DNA of 63,944 bases from positions 1 to 63,944 of the forward strand of contig JAKAQB010000015.1 of assembly GCA_021811865.1 (NCBI GenBank), in the 5' to 3' direction. Both the position numbers and the translations under genes were made by a program. The notes beneath the pieces are model-generated. The model ran no database searches and had not been told where the DNA came from. It worked only from the letters and a program-made list of their open reading frames with translations. Numbering within the stretch: position 1 is the stretch's first letter; each line of letters begins with the position of its first letter. The stretch comes from Actinomycetes bacterium (GTDB taxonomy: Bacteria; Actinomycetota; Acidimicrobiia; Acidimicrobiales; Palsa-688). Positions 8,530-17,029 of this stretch are shown piece after piece.

Positions 8530-9144
8530 TCATGGCAACGGCACCTCCTGGGCGTTGCGGCGCTGATCGGTGATGGGGGCCACGGGCGCCAACTGCGCCC
8601 GCTGGGGGACCGGCCGGCGCATCTCTGCGAGGCGCCACCACCAGGCGATGCGCCGCTCGAGGTAGTAGTCGAGGCTGCAGCGGGCGGGGCCGGCGTAGTA
8701 GCTGAGGGCGAGCAGACCGGCAAAGACGACGGCGTAGATGACGGCGGTGCCGATGTCGGAGGACCCCGCGGTGTACGGCCCACCGAAGCCCTCGGCCGTC
8801 GACCAGATGAGCAGGCTGAAGACGATCGCCGAGAGGTAGGTGAGCTTGCGGGCGACGCCGAGGATGAGCGCCAGCGCGATGAGGGACTCCACCGTCGCCA
8901 CCAGCGCCCAGAAGAACGTGGCTGCGGGGTGCTGCAGGCGGATCCAGAAGTCGAACCAGGGCCGCAGCCACGCGGGCTGTCCCTTGGCGATCCCCATGAT
9001 CGTCGCCATGTAGCGGTCCTTGAAGCCCGGCAGCCACTTGAGGATGGCGTCGACCGCCCAGATCACCCCGAAGGTGACCCGCAGAGCGTCCTTCGGCCAC
9101 GCCGGTGCGCACCTCCGCTCGGCGGTAGCTGGTGTGTCTGCCAT
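8530..9144 (-). CDS. DoxX/DoxD-family membrane protein
   Basis: Integral membrane protein of 204 residues in the DoxX superfamily. About four hydrophobic segments are visible: VTFGVIWAVDAILKWLPGF, FFWALVATVESLIALALIL, YLSAIVFSLLIWST and AVIYAVVFAGLLALSYYA. DoxD is the small subunit of archaeal thiosulfate:quinone oxidoreductase, but the function of bacterial DoxX proteins is mostly unknown. The chosen start is ATG 9144 because AAGGAGGGA lies just upstream. It is divergent from the SHOCT-csoR unit and shares its CsoR-like operators, so copper-linked control is inferred. The tail of about 35 residues is Pro/Arg-rich. Confidence 0.82.
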   Translation of the reverse strand: MADTPATAERRCAPAWPKDALRVTFGVIWAVDAILKWLPGFKDRYMATIMGIAKGQPAWLRPWFDFWIRLQHPAATFFWALVATVESLIALALILGVARKLTYLSAIVFSLLIWSTAEGFGGPYTAGSSDIGTAVIYAVVFAGLLALSYYAGPARCSLDYYLERRIAWWWRLAEMRRPVPQRAQLAPVAPITDQRRNAQEVPLP

Positions 9145-9202
9145 GGCGGGTCCCTCCTTTCGAGTCCTCCGTTGTCCGCTTACCTCCAGGGTGGGCGCTC
9201 CA

Positions 9203-9269
9203 TACCCCTGCGGGGTAGAGCCATTGGTCACATCGCGTTCAGGACTCATGGCCCTACCCTGCAGGGGTA
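9203..9269. promoter_or_regulatory. two CsoR-like operators in divergent promoter region
   Basis: TACCCC-TGC-GGGGTA at 9203-9217 is a perfect inverted repeat. TACCC-TGCAG-GGGTA at 9255-9269 is a second, nearly perfect copy whose centre is 52 bp away, about five helical turns. This G/C-tract palindrome matches the known CsoR operator pattern. The pair sits between the doxX-like gene and the SHOCT-csoR genes, so autoregulation in both directions is inferred. Confidence 0.75.
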
Positions 9270-9331
9270 TATGAGCGCACCCTGGGAGCACGGGTCAGGG
9301 AAGGCCCCGGACCCCCAAGGAGGTGGTCTCG

Positions 9332-9628
9332 ATGATGTGGTACTGGGGAGGAGGCGGGGTGCAGTGGTGGGGCTGGCTGCTCATGTCCCTCGGCATGGTC
9401 GCCTTCTGGGGCCTTGTGATCTGGGCGGTCTGGTACTTGGCGACGAGCCTCACCCAGAGCTCGCACCCCATACGGCGACCTCGCGAGGCCAAGCACATCC
9501 TCGACGAGCGCCTGGCACGCGGTGAGATCGACGCCGAGGAGTACCGGCGCCTGCGCGACCTGATGCGAAGCGACGAGGTGCGCGCCGACAACGGGCAGAC
9601 ACCGGTCGGAACCGGAGGCCAGCGATGA
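9332..9628 (+). CDS. small SHOCT-domain membrane protein
   Basis: Protein of 98 residues with one N-terminal membrane span (WWGWLLMSLGMVAFWGLVIW) and a C-terminal SHOCT motif (AKHILDERLARGEIDAEEY followed by RRLRDLM). Proteins of this build are common beside copper-resistance genes; their role is not established. ATG 9332 is preferred over GTG 9323 because AAGGAGG at 9317-9323 is then correctly spaced. The stop overlaps the csoR start by 4 bp, indicating translational coupling. Confidence 0.85.
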   Translation: MMWYWGGGGVQWWGWLLMSLGMVAFWGLVIWAVWYLATSLTQSSHPIRRPREAKHILDERLARGEIDAEEYRRLRDLMRSDEVRADNGQTPVGTGGQR

Positions 9629-9984
9629 ACACCGTCGCCACCGAGCGTGTCGCCAAGGAATGCAGCCCGCCGATGGCGGCGAACGAAGCGTCGCAACGGG
9701 CCACCCGCGGCTACGCCTCGGGCAAGGAGGACTACCTGGCACGTCTTAGAAAGATCGAAGGCCAGGTGCGCGGGCTGCAGAAGATGATCGAGGACGACCG
9801 GTGGTGCCCACACGTCGTCACCCAGGTGGCCTCGGCCACCCGGGCGCTGCAGGAGGTGGCGGTCGGCCTGCTGAACGACCACTTGCAGCACTGCGTGATG
9901 GCGGCGGCGAAGAGCTCTGATGCCGGCGGCCAGGCCTGTCTCGACGAGGTAGCCGCCACGATCCGCCAGGTGGTCCGGCTGTGA
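9625..9984 (+). CDS. csoR: CsoR-family copper-sensing repressor
   Basis: Four-helix repressor of 119 residues in the CsoR/RcnR family. The copper-site triad is present with canonical spacing: C61 (WCPHVV), H86 and C90 (NDHLQHC). The conserved helix LRKIEGQVRGLQKMI lies at about residues 41-55. In known CsoR proteins Cu(I) binding releases DNA. The N-terminus is longer than in short family members by about 25 residues. It overlaps the SHOCT gene by 4 bp and precedes copA by about 600 bp. The two palindromes upstream of the operon are its likely operators. Confidence 0.93.
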   Translation: MNTVATERVAKECSPPMAANEASQRATRGYASGKEDYLARLRKIEGQVRGLQKMIEDDRWCPHVVTQVASATRALQEVAVGLLNDHLQHCVMAAAKSSDAGGQACLDEVAATIRQVVRL

Positions 9985-10045
9985 AGGCGCAGACGACCAG
10001 GAACGGCTACCCGGTGTTCGGGCCCAGGGGATCTCCAAGTACTAC

Positions 10046-10068
10046 CGGCGCGGCCTGTGGCCGCGCCG
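10046..10068 (+). terminator. GC-rich hairpin after csoR
   Basis: CGGCGCGGCC-TGT-GGCCGCGCCG forms a perfect 10-bp stem with a 3-nt loop 61 bp after the csoR stop. There is no T-tract, so it may be a stabilising or weak terminator structure. Confidence 0.55.
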
Positions 10069-10145
10069 ACGTCGGCGACGGACCTCTCGTCCACCCAGCT
10101 TGGTCAGCCAGCGCATCCCGGAGCCGAGCGCCCCGAACCTCTTCA

Positions 10146-10167
10146 CGAAGACAAAAGAGGGTCTTCG
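10146..10167. terminator. inverted repeat upstream of small membrane gene
   Basis: CGAAGAC (10146-10152) and GTCTTCG (10161-10167) are perfect inverted arms around an A-rich 8-nt loop. The location 70 bp before the next start codon allows either a terminator for csoR read-through or a regulatory element of the copA unit. Confidence 0.4.
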
Positions 10168-10238
10168 TCTGCGTGTCCGTCTTCACATGACGCAACGACC
10201 CTCAACGCGACCAACGCTTCACGCAAGGAGGTAGCCAG

Positions 10239-10502
10239 ATGACCACCACCAGAGATCCACAACCACGCGCGGCGGCGCCTCGTTGGCGGCGGCCGAGCGT
10301 GAACATCACCCCGGTCGAGCGCGCCGCCGGCGGCAGGCATCACTGGATGATGATCGCCTGCTGCATCCCGATGATCATCATCGTTCTGGCCCTGGCGGCC
10401 GCCGGCACCATCAGCATCGGGTTTGTGCTCTTCGCCGTGCTCTGCGTCGGGATGATGGCGCTCATGATGCGGGCGATGGACCACGGCTCCCGCCACCAGT
10501 GA
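10239..10502 (+). CDS. small membrane protein of the copper module
   Basis: Protein of 87 residues. The basic, Pro-rich N-terminus carries a short NITPVERAAGGRHHW segment and is followed by two closely spaced hydrophobic stretches (MMIACCIPMIIIVLALAAAG and GFVLFAVLCVGMMALMM). The C-terminus is DHGSRHQ. A strong AAGGAGG (10225-10231) precedes ATG 10239. The Cys-Cys pair in the first span and the Met-rich second span would be compatible with metal handling, but this is inference. I do not recognise a named family with certainty. It precedes copA by 96 bp on the same strand. Confidence 0.75.
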   Translation: MTTTRDPQPRAAAPRWRRPSVNITPVERAAGGRHHWMMIACCIPMIIIVLALAAAGTISIGFVLFAVLCVGMMALMMRAMDHGSRHQ

Positions 10503-10542
10503 CCCTCCCAGTCCGCCCGGCAACCGAAGGAACGAGGAGGCA

Positions 10543-10599
10543 GTGGTGACGTCGAACAACCAACCACCCCGAGCAAGAAGAACGAAGAAGGTGCAGTGA
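10543..10599 (+). CDS. possible 18-codon leader peptide coupled to copA
   Basis: A GTG at 10543, preceded by GAGGAGG at 10534-10540, opens an 18-codon frame rich in Arg/Lys ([18 protein letters not shown]). Its TGA at 10597-10599 overlaps the ATG of copA at 10599. The SD spacing is short for the first GTG and better for the second at 10546. It may serve translational coupling rather than make a functional peptide. Confidence 0.3.
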   Translation: MVTSNNQPPRARRTKKVQ

Positions 10600-13556
10600 T
10601 GAACCCGAGCGACATCGCCGTCGTCGCAGCCGACGTGGTCGTGGCCGGCGGGCTCGGCTGGTGGTTCTTCGGGCCGAAGAAGACCGCCGAGGCGACCCTC
10701 GCCAGGGGCGTGCAGGAGGTCCGGGTTACCGTGCACGGCGGGTACTCGCCCAACCGCATCCGGGTCCGGGCCGGCACCCCGGTACGGATCACCTTCGACC
10801 GCCAGGAGTCCGGCGACTGCACCTCGAGGGTCGTCTTCCCGGACTTCGGGGCCGGCGCGGACCTGCCGGCCTTCGCCCAGACGCCCGTCGAGCTCATTCC
10901 CAAGTCCCCGAGCGAGTACGGCTTCGCCTGCGGCATGAACATGATCCACGGGGTCCTGGTCGTCGAAGAAGCCGGCACCCAGCCCGGTGAAGCGACCGAG
11001 CACGTGGGCGACCAGACGGCGGCTGGCAAGAGCGCCGGTGACGTCGCCATCGCCGAGCGCTTCGCGGGCGAGGGCTTCCAGCAAGCCAGCGTGGTGGTGG
11101 ACGGCGGCTACCACCCCTCGAAGGTGCTGGCCCAGGCCGGCGTGCCACCTCGGATCGCCTTCGACCGCCGCGAGGAGGGGGCCTGCTCCGAGCACGTGGT
11201 CTTCGCCGACGCCGGGGTCGAGGCGACCCTGGCCCCCCACGAGACGACGACGGTCGAGCTGCCCGCGCTTGGTGTGGGCAGCCACGACTTTCGCTGCGGC
11301 ATGGACATGCTGCACGGCACCGTCGAGGTCGGAGAGCTGCTGCCCTCGCCCGTCCCGGCTTCTCCCCCGGTGACCCAAGCCGCGCCTGTGCCCGGCACGA
11401 GCGAGGCCGACGAAGCGAAACGACAAACGAAGAGCCCGATCGGGCTTTTCAAGCGGTCGACAAAGGCATTGGCCTCGGTCGTGGTCCCCCCGGTGGTCGA
11501 CGACTGCTGCGCGGCACCGAAGCCCACCTCCGGCGAGGACGAAGAAGCAGCGGAGCGACGCGCCCAGATCAGGGACCTCACCCGCCGTGTCGTGCTCGGA
11601 TCGATTCTCACCGCTCCGGTGCTCTTCGGGGTGATGGCGAAGGACTTCTTCCACCCCGCCTGGCTGCCCGCCGTCCTTACCAACCCGTGGCTCGGCCTCG
11701 GCTTGATCGTCCCGGTGTTTCTCTACACCGGCTGGCCGATCCATAGAAGCGGCTGGCTCGGCCTCGTTCATCGCAGCGCGGACATGAACTCGCTCGTCAC
11801 GCTGGGCGCGTGCGCGGCGTTCCTCTACAGCCTGGTGGTCACCATCGCCCCCTCTTTCGCCCCGGCCAAGGTGCGCGGCGTCTACTACGAGGAGGTCGGC
11901 TTCATCCTGACCTTGATCCTGCTGGGCCGGCTCTTCGAGACCCGGGCCAAGGCTGGCACCGGCGAGGCGATCAGGTCCTTGCTCGGACTGCGGGCCAAGA
12001 CGGCCACGGTCTTGCGCGACGGGGTCGAGACCCAGCTGCCGATCGAGGCAGTCCTCGCCGGCGACGTGGTGCTCGTGCGCCCCGGCGAGAAGGTGCCCGT
12101 TGACGGCGAGGTGGTCGAGGGCCACTCGGCGATCGACGAGTCGATGATCACCGGCGAGCCCCTCCCGGTGGAGAAGCGCTCCGGCGACGAGGTGGTGGGC
12201 GCCACCGTGAACACGACCGGGTCGCTTCGCATCCGAGCCACCAAGGTGGGCTCGGCCAGCGTGCTCGCCCAGATCGTCGAGATGGTGCGGCGGGCCCAGG
12301 CCTCCCGGGCCCCGATCCAGCGCCTGGCCGACCAGGTCTCGTCAGTGTTCGTCCCGCTCGTGGTCTACGTCGCCCTGGGGGCCTTCGCTCTGTGGTACGT
12401 GGCGGGCCCTGCGCCGGCGTTCACCTACGCGCTCATCACCGCGGTGGCGGTGCTCATCATCGCCTGCCCGTGCGCGCTCGGGCTCGCCACGCCACTGGCC
12501 GTCATGGTGGGCACCGGCAGGGGGGCCCAGGCAGGGATCCTGTTCAGGAACGCCGAGGCGATCGAGACCTCTCGGCGCCTCGACACCATCGTGCTGGACA
12601 AGACCGGCACCATCACCGCCGGGCACCCCGCCCTCACCGACGTCGTCGCCCGAGAGGGATTCGAGACCGGAGAGATCCTGCGCCTGGTGGCGGCCGCCGA
12701 GGCCGACTCCGAGCACCCCTTGGCCCAGGCCATCGGCGCCGGTGCCGCCGCCCAGGGCGTCGAGGTGCCGCGGGCTGAGAGCTTCGAGTCCACGACCGGC
12801 CAAGGCGTGTCCGCCAGGGCCGAAGGACACGAGGTTCTGGTCGGCAACGTCCGGCTACTGGAGAGCGCCGGGGTGGATACCGCCGAGCTTGCGGACCGGG
12901 CCGGCTCGATGTCGGCCGAAGGCAAGACCGCCATGCTCGTCGCCATCGACGGGCGCGCGGCGGGGGTGGTGGCCGTCGCCGACCCGGTCAAGGACGACTC
13001 GGTCGCCGCCGTTCGTGCGCTCAAGGCCCTCGGGCTCGAGGTGGTCATGATCACCGGCGACGCCCGAGGTACCGCAGAGGCAGTCGCCGCCAAGGTCGGG
13101 GTCGAAAGAGTCCTCGCCGAGGTGCGCCCCGAGGACAAGGCGGCGGAGGTGTCCCGCCTTCAGCAAGAGGGCCGCCGGGTCGGGATGGTGGGCGACGGCA
13201 TCAACGACGCGCCCGCCCTCGCGCAGGCCGACGTCGGCCTCGCCATCGGCACCGGAACCGACGTGGCCATCGAGGCCGCCGATGTCACGCTCATGTCCGG
13301 CTCGCTCGCCGGGGTGGTGACCGCCATCGGCATCTCGCGGGCGACGATGCGCAACATCCGCCAGAACCTTGCTCTTGCCTTCGGCTACAACACCTCGGGC
13401 ATCCCCATCGCGGCGGGGCTGCTCTACCCGTTCTTCGGGATCGTCCTCTCACCGATGATCGCGGCGGCGGCCATGGCGCTCTCCTCGCTGTCGGTCGTCA
13501 CCAACGCCAACCGGCTGCGCCGGTCTCGCCTCACCGCCGGGCGGGGCTCACCGTGA
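10599..13556 (+). CDS. copA: cupredoxin-fused copper-translocating P-type ATPase
   Basis: P1B-type ATPase of 985 residues predicted to export Cu(I). The usual HMA domains are absent. Instead there are two cupredoxin-like domains at about residues 38-128 and 150-245, each with a GxC near the first beta strands and a CGM(N/D)M-x-HG copper loop ([20 protein letters not shown]). A linker with DDCCAAPK follows. The ATPase core has [10 protein letters not shown], the transmembrane CPC at 623-625 ([11 protein letters not shown]), the phosphorylation motif D667-[25 protein letters not shown], and the last-helix [14 protein letters not shown] typical of Cu(I) pumps. The start is ATG 10599. It is flanked by csoR and lies inside the direct-repeat-bounded module. 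Confidence 0.95.
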   Translation: MNPSDIAVVAADVVVAGGLGWWFFGPKKTAEATLARGVQEVRVTVHGGYSPNRIRVRAGTPVRITFDRQESGDCTSRVVFPDFGAGADLPAFAQTPVELIPKSPSEYGFACGMNMIHGVLVVEEAGTQPGEATEHVGDQTAAGKSAGDVAIAERFAGEGFQQASVVVDGGYHPSKVLAQAGVPPRIAFDRREEGACSEHVVFADAGVEATLAPHETTTVELPALGVGSHDFRCGMDMLHGTVEVGELLPSPVPASPPVTQAAPVPGTSEADEAKRQTKSPIGLFKRSTKALASVVVPPVVDDCCAAPKPTSGEDEEAAERRAQIRDLTRRVVLGSILTAPVLFGVMAKDFFHPAWLPAVLTNPWLGLGLIVPVFLYTGWPIHRSGWLGLVHRSADMNSLVTLGACAAFLYSLVVTIAPSFAPAKVRGVYYEEVGFILTLILLGRLFETRAKAGTGEAIRSLLGLRAKTATVLRDGVETQLPIEAVLAGDVVLVRPGEKVPVDGEVVEGHSAIDESMITGEPLPVEKRSGDEVVGATVNTTGSLRIRATKVGSASVLAQIVEMVRRAQASRAPIQRLADQVSSVFVPLVVYVALGAFALWYVAGPAPAFTYALITAVAVLIIACPCALGLATPLAVMVGTGRGAQAGILFRNAEAIETSRRLDTIVLDKTGTITAGHPALTDVVAREGFETGEILRLVAAAEADSEHPLAQAIGAGAAAQGVEVPRAESFESTTGQGVSARAEGHEVLVGNVRLLESAGVDTAELADRAGSMSAEGKTAMLVAIDGRAAGVVAVADPVKDDSVAAVRALKALGLEVVMITGDARGTAEAVAAKVGVERVLAEVRPEDKAAEVSRLQQEGRRVGMVGDGINDAPALAQADVGLAIGTGTDVAIEAADVTLMSGSLAGVVTAIGISRATMRNIRQNLALAFGYNTSGIPIAAGLLYPFFGIVLSPMIAAAAMALSSLSVVTNANRLRRSRLTAGRGSP

Positions 13557-13592
13557 GCGGGCGGCGCCCTGCATCTATGCAGGCCGCAGTGG

Positions 13593-14096
13593 TCAGCCGG
13601 TTCCGGTGGCGTGAGGTCGGAGCACTTCTCCACCACCGCCTGATCGGGTCCAGCTCGACCCGCCGACTGTCGCCGGCGCACCCTCTTGGTAGGGCGACCG
13701 GTTCGCCGCAGTCCCGGTCCCCTGCGCGCTCGGGTCGACCGTGGGGGCCGAGGCCGCCGGGCACGTCGGTCGATGCCCGCCATCCCCGATCACAGCGTCG
13801 CAGTGGGGGCAGATCAGGTTGGCCAGGCATGCCGCCTCACCTCCCACGTCCTTCGAGGGGGCGGACCGCTCCGAGCCGGGAGCCGCCGCCGCAGCGACCC
13901 CGCGCGACTCCCCCGGCTCGCAGAGCGGGCAGTCGAGCGGTGTCCCCAGGTGGGCGGTCCTGCCCTCCTCCTGCCCGACCCAGGGGTTGGGCCACAAAGG
14001 GGGGCGGTGGCGGATGTGCTGGCGGTGGCCGCAGGCGAGGAGCGCCACCCAGTCACCGGCTTCGTCCTGCTGCCAGCCGTCGATCCTCCGTCGCAT
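13593..14096 (-). CDS. DUF3565-like protein with extended zinc-motif tail
   Basis: The first 65 residues match the DUF3565 pattern: RRIDGWQQDEAGDWVALLAC, GHRQHIRHRPP and LDCPLCEPGE with a CxxC pair. The family is normally about 70 residues; this frame continues to 167. The extension has a second zinc-like motif (ICPHCDAVIGDGGHRPTCP), and the last 50 residues are translated from direct repeat copy B, so the C-terminus was probably altered when the repeat arrived. The start is ATG 14096. It converges with copA, with 36 bp between stops. The function is unknown. Confidence 0.65.
   Translation of the reverse strand: MRRRIDGWQQDEAGDWVALLACGHRQHIRHRPPLWPNPWVGQEEGRTAHLGTPLDCPLCEPGESRGVAAAAAPGSERSAPSKDVGGEAACLANLICPHCDAVIGDGGHRPTCPAASAPTVDPSAQGTGTAANRSPYQEGAPATVGGSSWTRSGGGGEVLRPHATGTG
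13699..13745 (+). repeat. direct repeat copy B flanking the copper module
   Basis: This is the second copy of the repeat at 8441-8492, in the same orientation, beginning CGGTTCGCCGCAGTCCCGGT and continuing CCCCTGCGCGCTCGGGTCGA. It lies inside the 3' part of the DUF3565-like frame, 143 bp after the copA stop. Confidence 0.85.
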
Positions 14097-14213
14097 GCGC
14101 CGCCAACGGTACAGGAGCCGATCCGGGGTTCGACGTCGTGGACGAGGACGAAGGTGTGCACCTGGTCGGCGAGGCGCGCCGCGACCCGCGCGGCAGAGCG
14201 TCACCGGGACAGC

Positions 14214-16235
14214 TCACGGGCGGGCAGTCACCACAGCGATGAGGACAACCAGTGCGAGGAACATGTAGGCGACGTAGGCGTCGAGCCTGCCGGATTGGAT
14301 GCGCTGGGCCTGACGGCCTGCCCACAGAACGAATGCCTCGATGGGTCGGTACAGGTAGGTCTCGACGGGCTCGACGACCGAGGTACGGACCTCGACACTG
14401 GCTTCGTGGAGCCGTTCGCTGTCGCTGCTGCCGACGACCACCACCTCCCGGCTCGACCCGAGCACGTTGCCGAGCACGTGGCGCAGGATGTTGGCGTACC
14501 CGAAGGAGGTGTAGTGGTCGGGACCGGAGACTCCCCCGCTCGCCGACCGCCAGGCAGGAACCCGGCGCATGCGGAGCACCCGGCCCCGGGAGGCGGCGAG
14601 GACCGCCGCCGCGACGGCGATGACCGCTATCGGCAAGGTCACGTACATCCAGGACGGCGAGAGTATGGAGAACGAGCGGTACACCGGCTGGAGGACCCAG
14701 GGTGACTTCCGGGCGGCATCTACCAGTCGCCCGCTGACGACCGGGTCGAGCCCGTCCGCCAGGTAGCGGATCACCAGCGGCGCCACGGCCGCCAGCCCGA
14801 GGGTGGGCAGGGCGAGGATCGCCAAGCCACCCGCGCCCCACACGCCCGCTCCTGCGGCAGGACGCGGCCGGGGCGCCGGTCGCCGCAGGATGCTCAGCCC
14901 GATGACCCGGATGAAGCAGAGGGCCGCCACGCCTGCGGTCAGCGCCACGAGCGCTCCGCCGACGGTGATCCCGACCCGCAGGGCGAGGTCGTGCAACCGG
15001 TACTCCTGCATCAGCGCCTCCAGGACGAACCACTCCGACACGAAGCCGATCGTCGGGGGCAGACCACCGAGGGTCAGGCATCCGAGGGAGAAGCAAGCAG
15101 CGCTCCAGCGGTAGCGGTAGCCGACACCGACGAGGTCGTCGAGGTGGTCGGTGCCTTCCCCCGACTCGAAGAACGCGGAGCCGGCGAAGAGGACCGACTT
15201 GGCGAACGCATGGGCCAGCACCTGCAGGGTCGCGGCGAGCAGCCCGATGGCGACGAGGCGCGGGCGGCCGGTTGCCGAGCCTGCCAGGGCGACGCCGTAC
15301 GCGACGAGGATGATCCCAGCGTTCTCGACGCTGGAGTAGGCCACGAGCCGCGGCAGCCGAGGCTGGACGGCGGCGAAGGTGATCCCCACGAGCGCAGTGA
15401 GACCGCCGGCCACCAGGACGGTCACGACCAGGGTCACGGGGGGGCGCCCGAGAACGCCGAGGAACCGCCAGAGGCCGTAGAAGCCGACGTTGACCGCCAG
15501 CCCCGCCATGGCGGCGCGGACCGGTCCCTGCGCTGCCGGGTAGCCGAGCGGCAGCCATCCCTGGAACGGCAGGAGGCCGACCTTCACGCCGAAGCCGACG
15601 ATGAGCAACCACCATGCCGCGTGCAGGGTGGAGCCTTGCACCGTCGACCACGTTGTGAACGCGAAGCTGTGGGCGGCGCCCGCCAGGAGCAGGAAGCCGA
15701 TGAGCAACGCTGCCCCGCTCACCTTGCCGAGCACCAGCGTGGCCCAGCCCGCCCTCACCTGGGCGCCGTTGCGCCGCGCCACGGACGACAGGACGTAGAA
15801 GGCGCCGGTGAGGCTCTCCCAGCCGAACAGGAAGGTATAGGCGTCGCCGGCCAGGAGCACGACCACGACCGCAGCCAGCAGCAGGAGGAAGCCGGCGCCG
15901 GTCTCGCGGCTCGTGACACGACCATCCGGTCGGCACCAGCTGACCAGGCACGCGGAGATGGCGCATCCGAGCATCCCGGCGACGGTGAGGAACAGCCCGG
16001 CGAGCGGGTCCAGCCGCAAGATGGCCTCCCCCGTGCCGAGGCTGCTCCCGAGGTGCAGCGTGCGGGCCGAGCCCAGCGTGGTCCGCACGCCCAGCGCCGC
16101 GACGAGTGCAGCCCCGGCGAAGCCTGCTCCAAAGGTTGCGGCGCGCGCCGGGAACCGGCTCGGACCTGCGGCCAGGTCGACGCACGCGCCCGCAGCCCAC
16201 ACGCCCAGTGCGGCGACCAGCAGGGCAGCGTTCAC
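14214..16235 (-). CDS. HyfB-like proton-translocating antiporter subunit
   Basis: Membrane protein of 673 residues related to NuoL/Mrp antiporter subunits, closest in layout to HyfB/HycC. It has about 16 hydrophobic segments. Conserved features include LFGWESLTGAFYVLSS, the helix with GFGVKVGLLPFQGWLPLGYP, ERxAG-like YSSVENAGIILVAYG, and LAHAFAKSVLFAGSAFF with the lysine and histidines of the proton path. The C-terminal soluble/TM tail (ASVEVRTSVVEPVETYLYRP) is typical of HyfB. The start is GTG 16235, overlapping the upstream gene by 4 bp. It is the last gene of the six-gene operon. It presumably pumps H+ or Na+ driven by the NuoC/D-like module. Confidence 0.88.
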   Translation of the reverse strand: MNAALLVAALGVWAAGACVDLAAGPSRFPARAATFGAGFAGAALVAALGVRTTLGSARTLHLGSSLGTGEAILRLDPLAGLFLTVAGMLGCAISACLVSWCRPDGRVTSRETGAGFLLLLAAVVVVLLAGDAYTFLFGWESLTGAFYVLSSVARRNGAQVRAGWATLVLGKVSGAALLIGFLLLAGAAHSFAFTTWSTVQGSTLHAAWWLLIVGFGVKVGLLPFQGWLPLGYPAAQGPVRAAMAGLAVNVGFYGLWRFLGVLGRPPVTLVVTVLVAGGLTALVGITFAAVQPRLPRLVAYSSVENAGIILVAYGVALAGSATGRPRLVAIGLLAATLQVLAHAFAKSVLFAGSAFFESGEGTDHLDDLVGVGYRYRWSAACFSLGCLTLGGLPPTIGFVSEWFVLEALMQEYRLHDLALRVGITVGGALVALTAGVAALCFIRVIGLSILRRPAPRPRPAAGAGVWGAGGLAILALPTLGLAAVAPLVIRYLADGLDPVVSGRLVDAARKSPWVLQPVYRSFSILSPSWMYVTLPIAVIAVAAAVLAASRGRVLRMRRVPAWRSASGGVSGPDHYTSFGYANILRHVLGNVLGSSREVVVVGSSDSERLHEASVEVRTSVVEPVETYLYRPIEAFVLWAGRQAQRIQSGRLDAYVAYMFLALVVLIAVVTARP

Positions 16236-17029
16236 CGTCGCCCTCTCGCTCGGAGCGGCCGGGTCCCGCCCAGGCGCCCCATGGCGAGCAGCAGGCCGTG
16301 CAGGATGCTGAAGGGGCTGGGCGGCGACCCCGGCACCCAGACGTCGACCGGCAGCAGCCCGGCGACCCCGCCTCGGGTCACGTACGTGGGGTGAACGAGG
16401 CCACCGCTGATCGCGTCGGTGCCGACGGCCACCACCACCCTGGGCTCGGGCATGGCGTGGTAGGTACGCTGGAGCGGCTCCGCCATGCCTGCGGCGCCGG
16501 CGCCGGTCACCAACAGCACGTCGGCGTGACGGGGAGAGGCGGTGAAGAAGATCCCGAGGCGATGGACGTCGTAGATGGGACCGGTCAGTGCGGCGATCTC
16601 CCACTCCTCGGACCCGTCGGAGCCGGCGTCGACGTGGCGGATGTGCAGCGACCGGCCGAAGCGGCGCACCCGCGCGGCCAGCTCGGCCGCCACGCGCACC
16701 TCCAGGTCGTCGTCACCGTGCGCCGGCGGGGTCACGAGGAGGCGGCGGTGCAGCCGCGCCGTTCCCAGCGAGGACTCGTAGGCGAACACCTCGGGCCGTG
16801 CGTCGACGCAGTGCCCGCAGAGGATGCAGCGGCCCCGGTCGACCGCTACAGGGGGGCCCTCCGAGATGGCCCCGGTGGGGCACAGCCCGGCGATTCCCTG
16901 GCTGGCCCCCTCGACGGGTTGGTCGGCGACCGTCACAGCGGCGACGAAGTCGGGGCCGTGGTCGTCGGGCCGCCGGGGGTAGCGGGTGGTGACGATGCCT
17001 TCTCGCAGGCCGCGGGCCGCCCAGGGCAT
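16232..17029 (-). CDS. HyfI/NuoB-like small subunit with ferredoxin domain, N2 ligands lost
   Basis: Protein of 265 residues. The N-terminal ferredoxin-like region keeps four cysteines, C50 (LCPTGAI) and C68/C71/C74 (CILCGHC), enough for one [4Fe-4S] cluster. The second half follows the NuoB/HyfI fold: RRFGRSLHIRHVD, DVHRLGIFFTASPRHADVLL, YHAMPEPRVVVAVG and VDVWVPGSPPSP. All cysteines that normally bind the proximal/N2 cluster are replaced: the CxxC site reads AGSDGSEEW, GxCAxxGG reads GTDAISGG, and VPGCPPxP reads VPGSPPSP. It overlaps the genes on both sides. The fold is clear; electron transfer through this subunit, if any, must differ from hydrogenase or complex I. Confidence 0.85.
   Translation of the reverse strand: MPWAARGLREGIVTTRYPRRPDDHGPDFVAAVTVADQPVEGASQGIAGLCPTGAISEGPPVAVDRGRCILCGHCVDARPEVFAYESSLGTARLHRRLLVTPPAHGDDDLEVRVAAELAARVRRFGRSLHIRHVDAGSDGSEEWEIAALTGPIYDVHRLGIFFTASPRHADVLLVTGAGAAGMAEPLQRTYHAMPEPRVVVAVGTDAISGGLVHPTYVTRGGVAGLLPVDVWVPGSPPSPFSILHGLLLAMGRLGGTRPLRARGRR

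Noticed and set aside
9020..9274. A small gene opposite the doxX start region
   Set aside because: It runs through the operator region and the DoxX signature helix on the other strand, and has no recognisable features.
10143..12125. A 660-codon open frame on the minus strand opposite copA
   Set aside because: It is antisense to the well-conserved CopA core and has no family features. Such shadows are expected at this GC content.
14991..16394. A 467-codon plus-strand frame opposite the HyfB-like gene
   Set aside because: It is rich in Gly/Arg/Glu/Gln without motifs, while the minus strand encodes conserved membrane helices.
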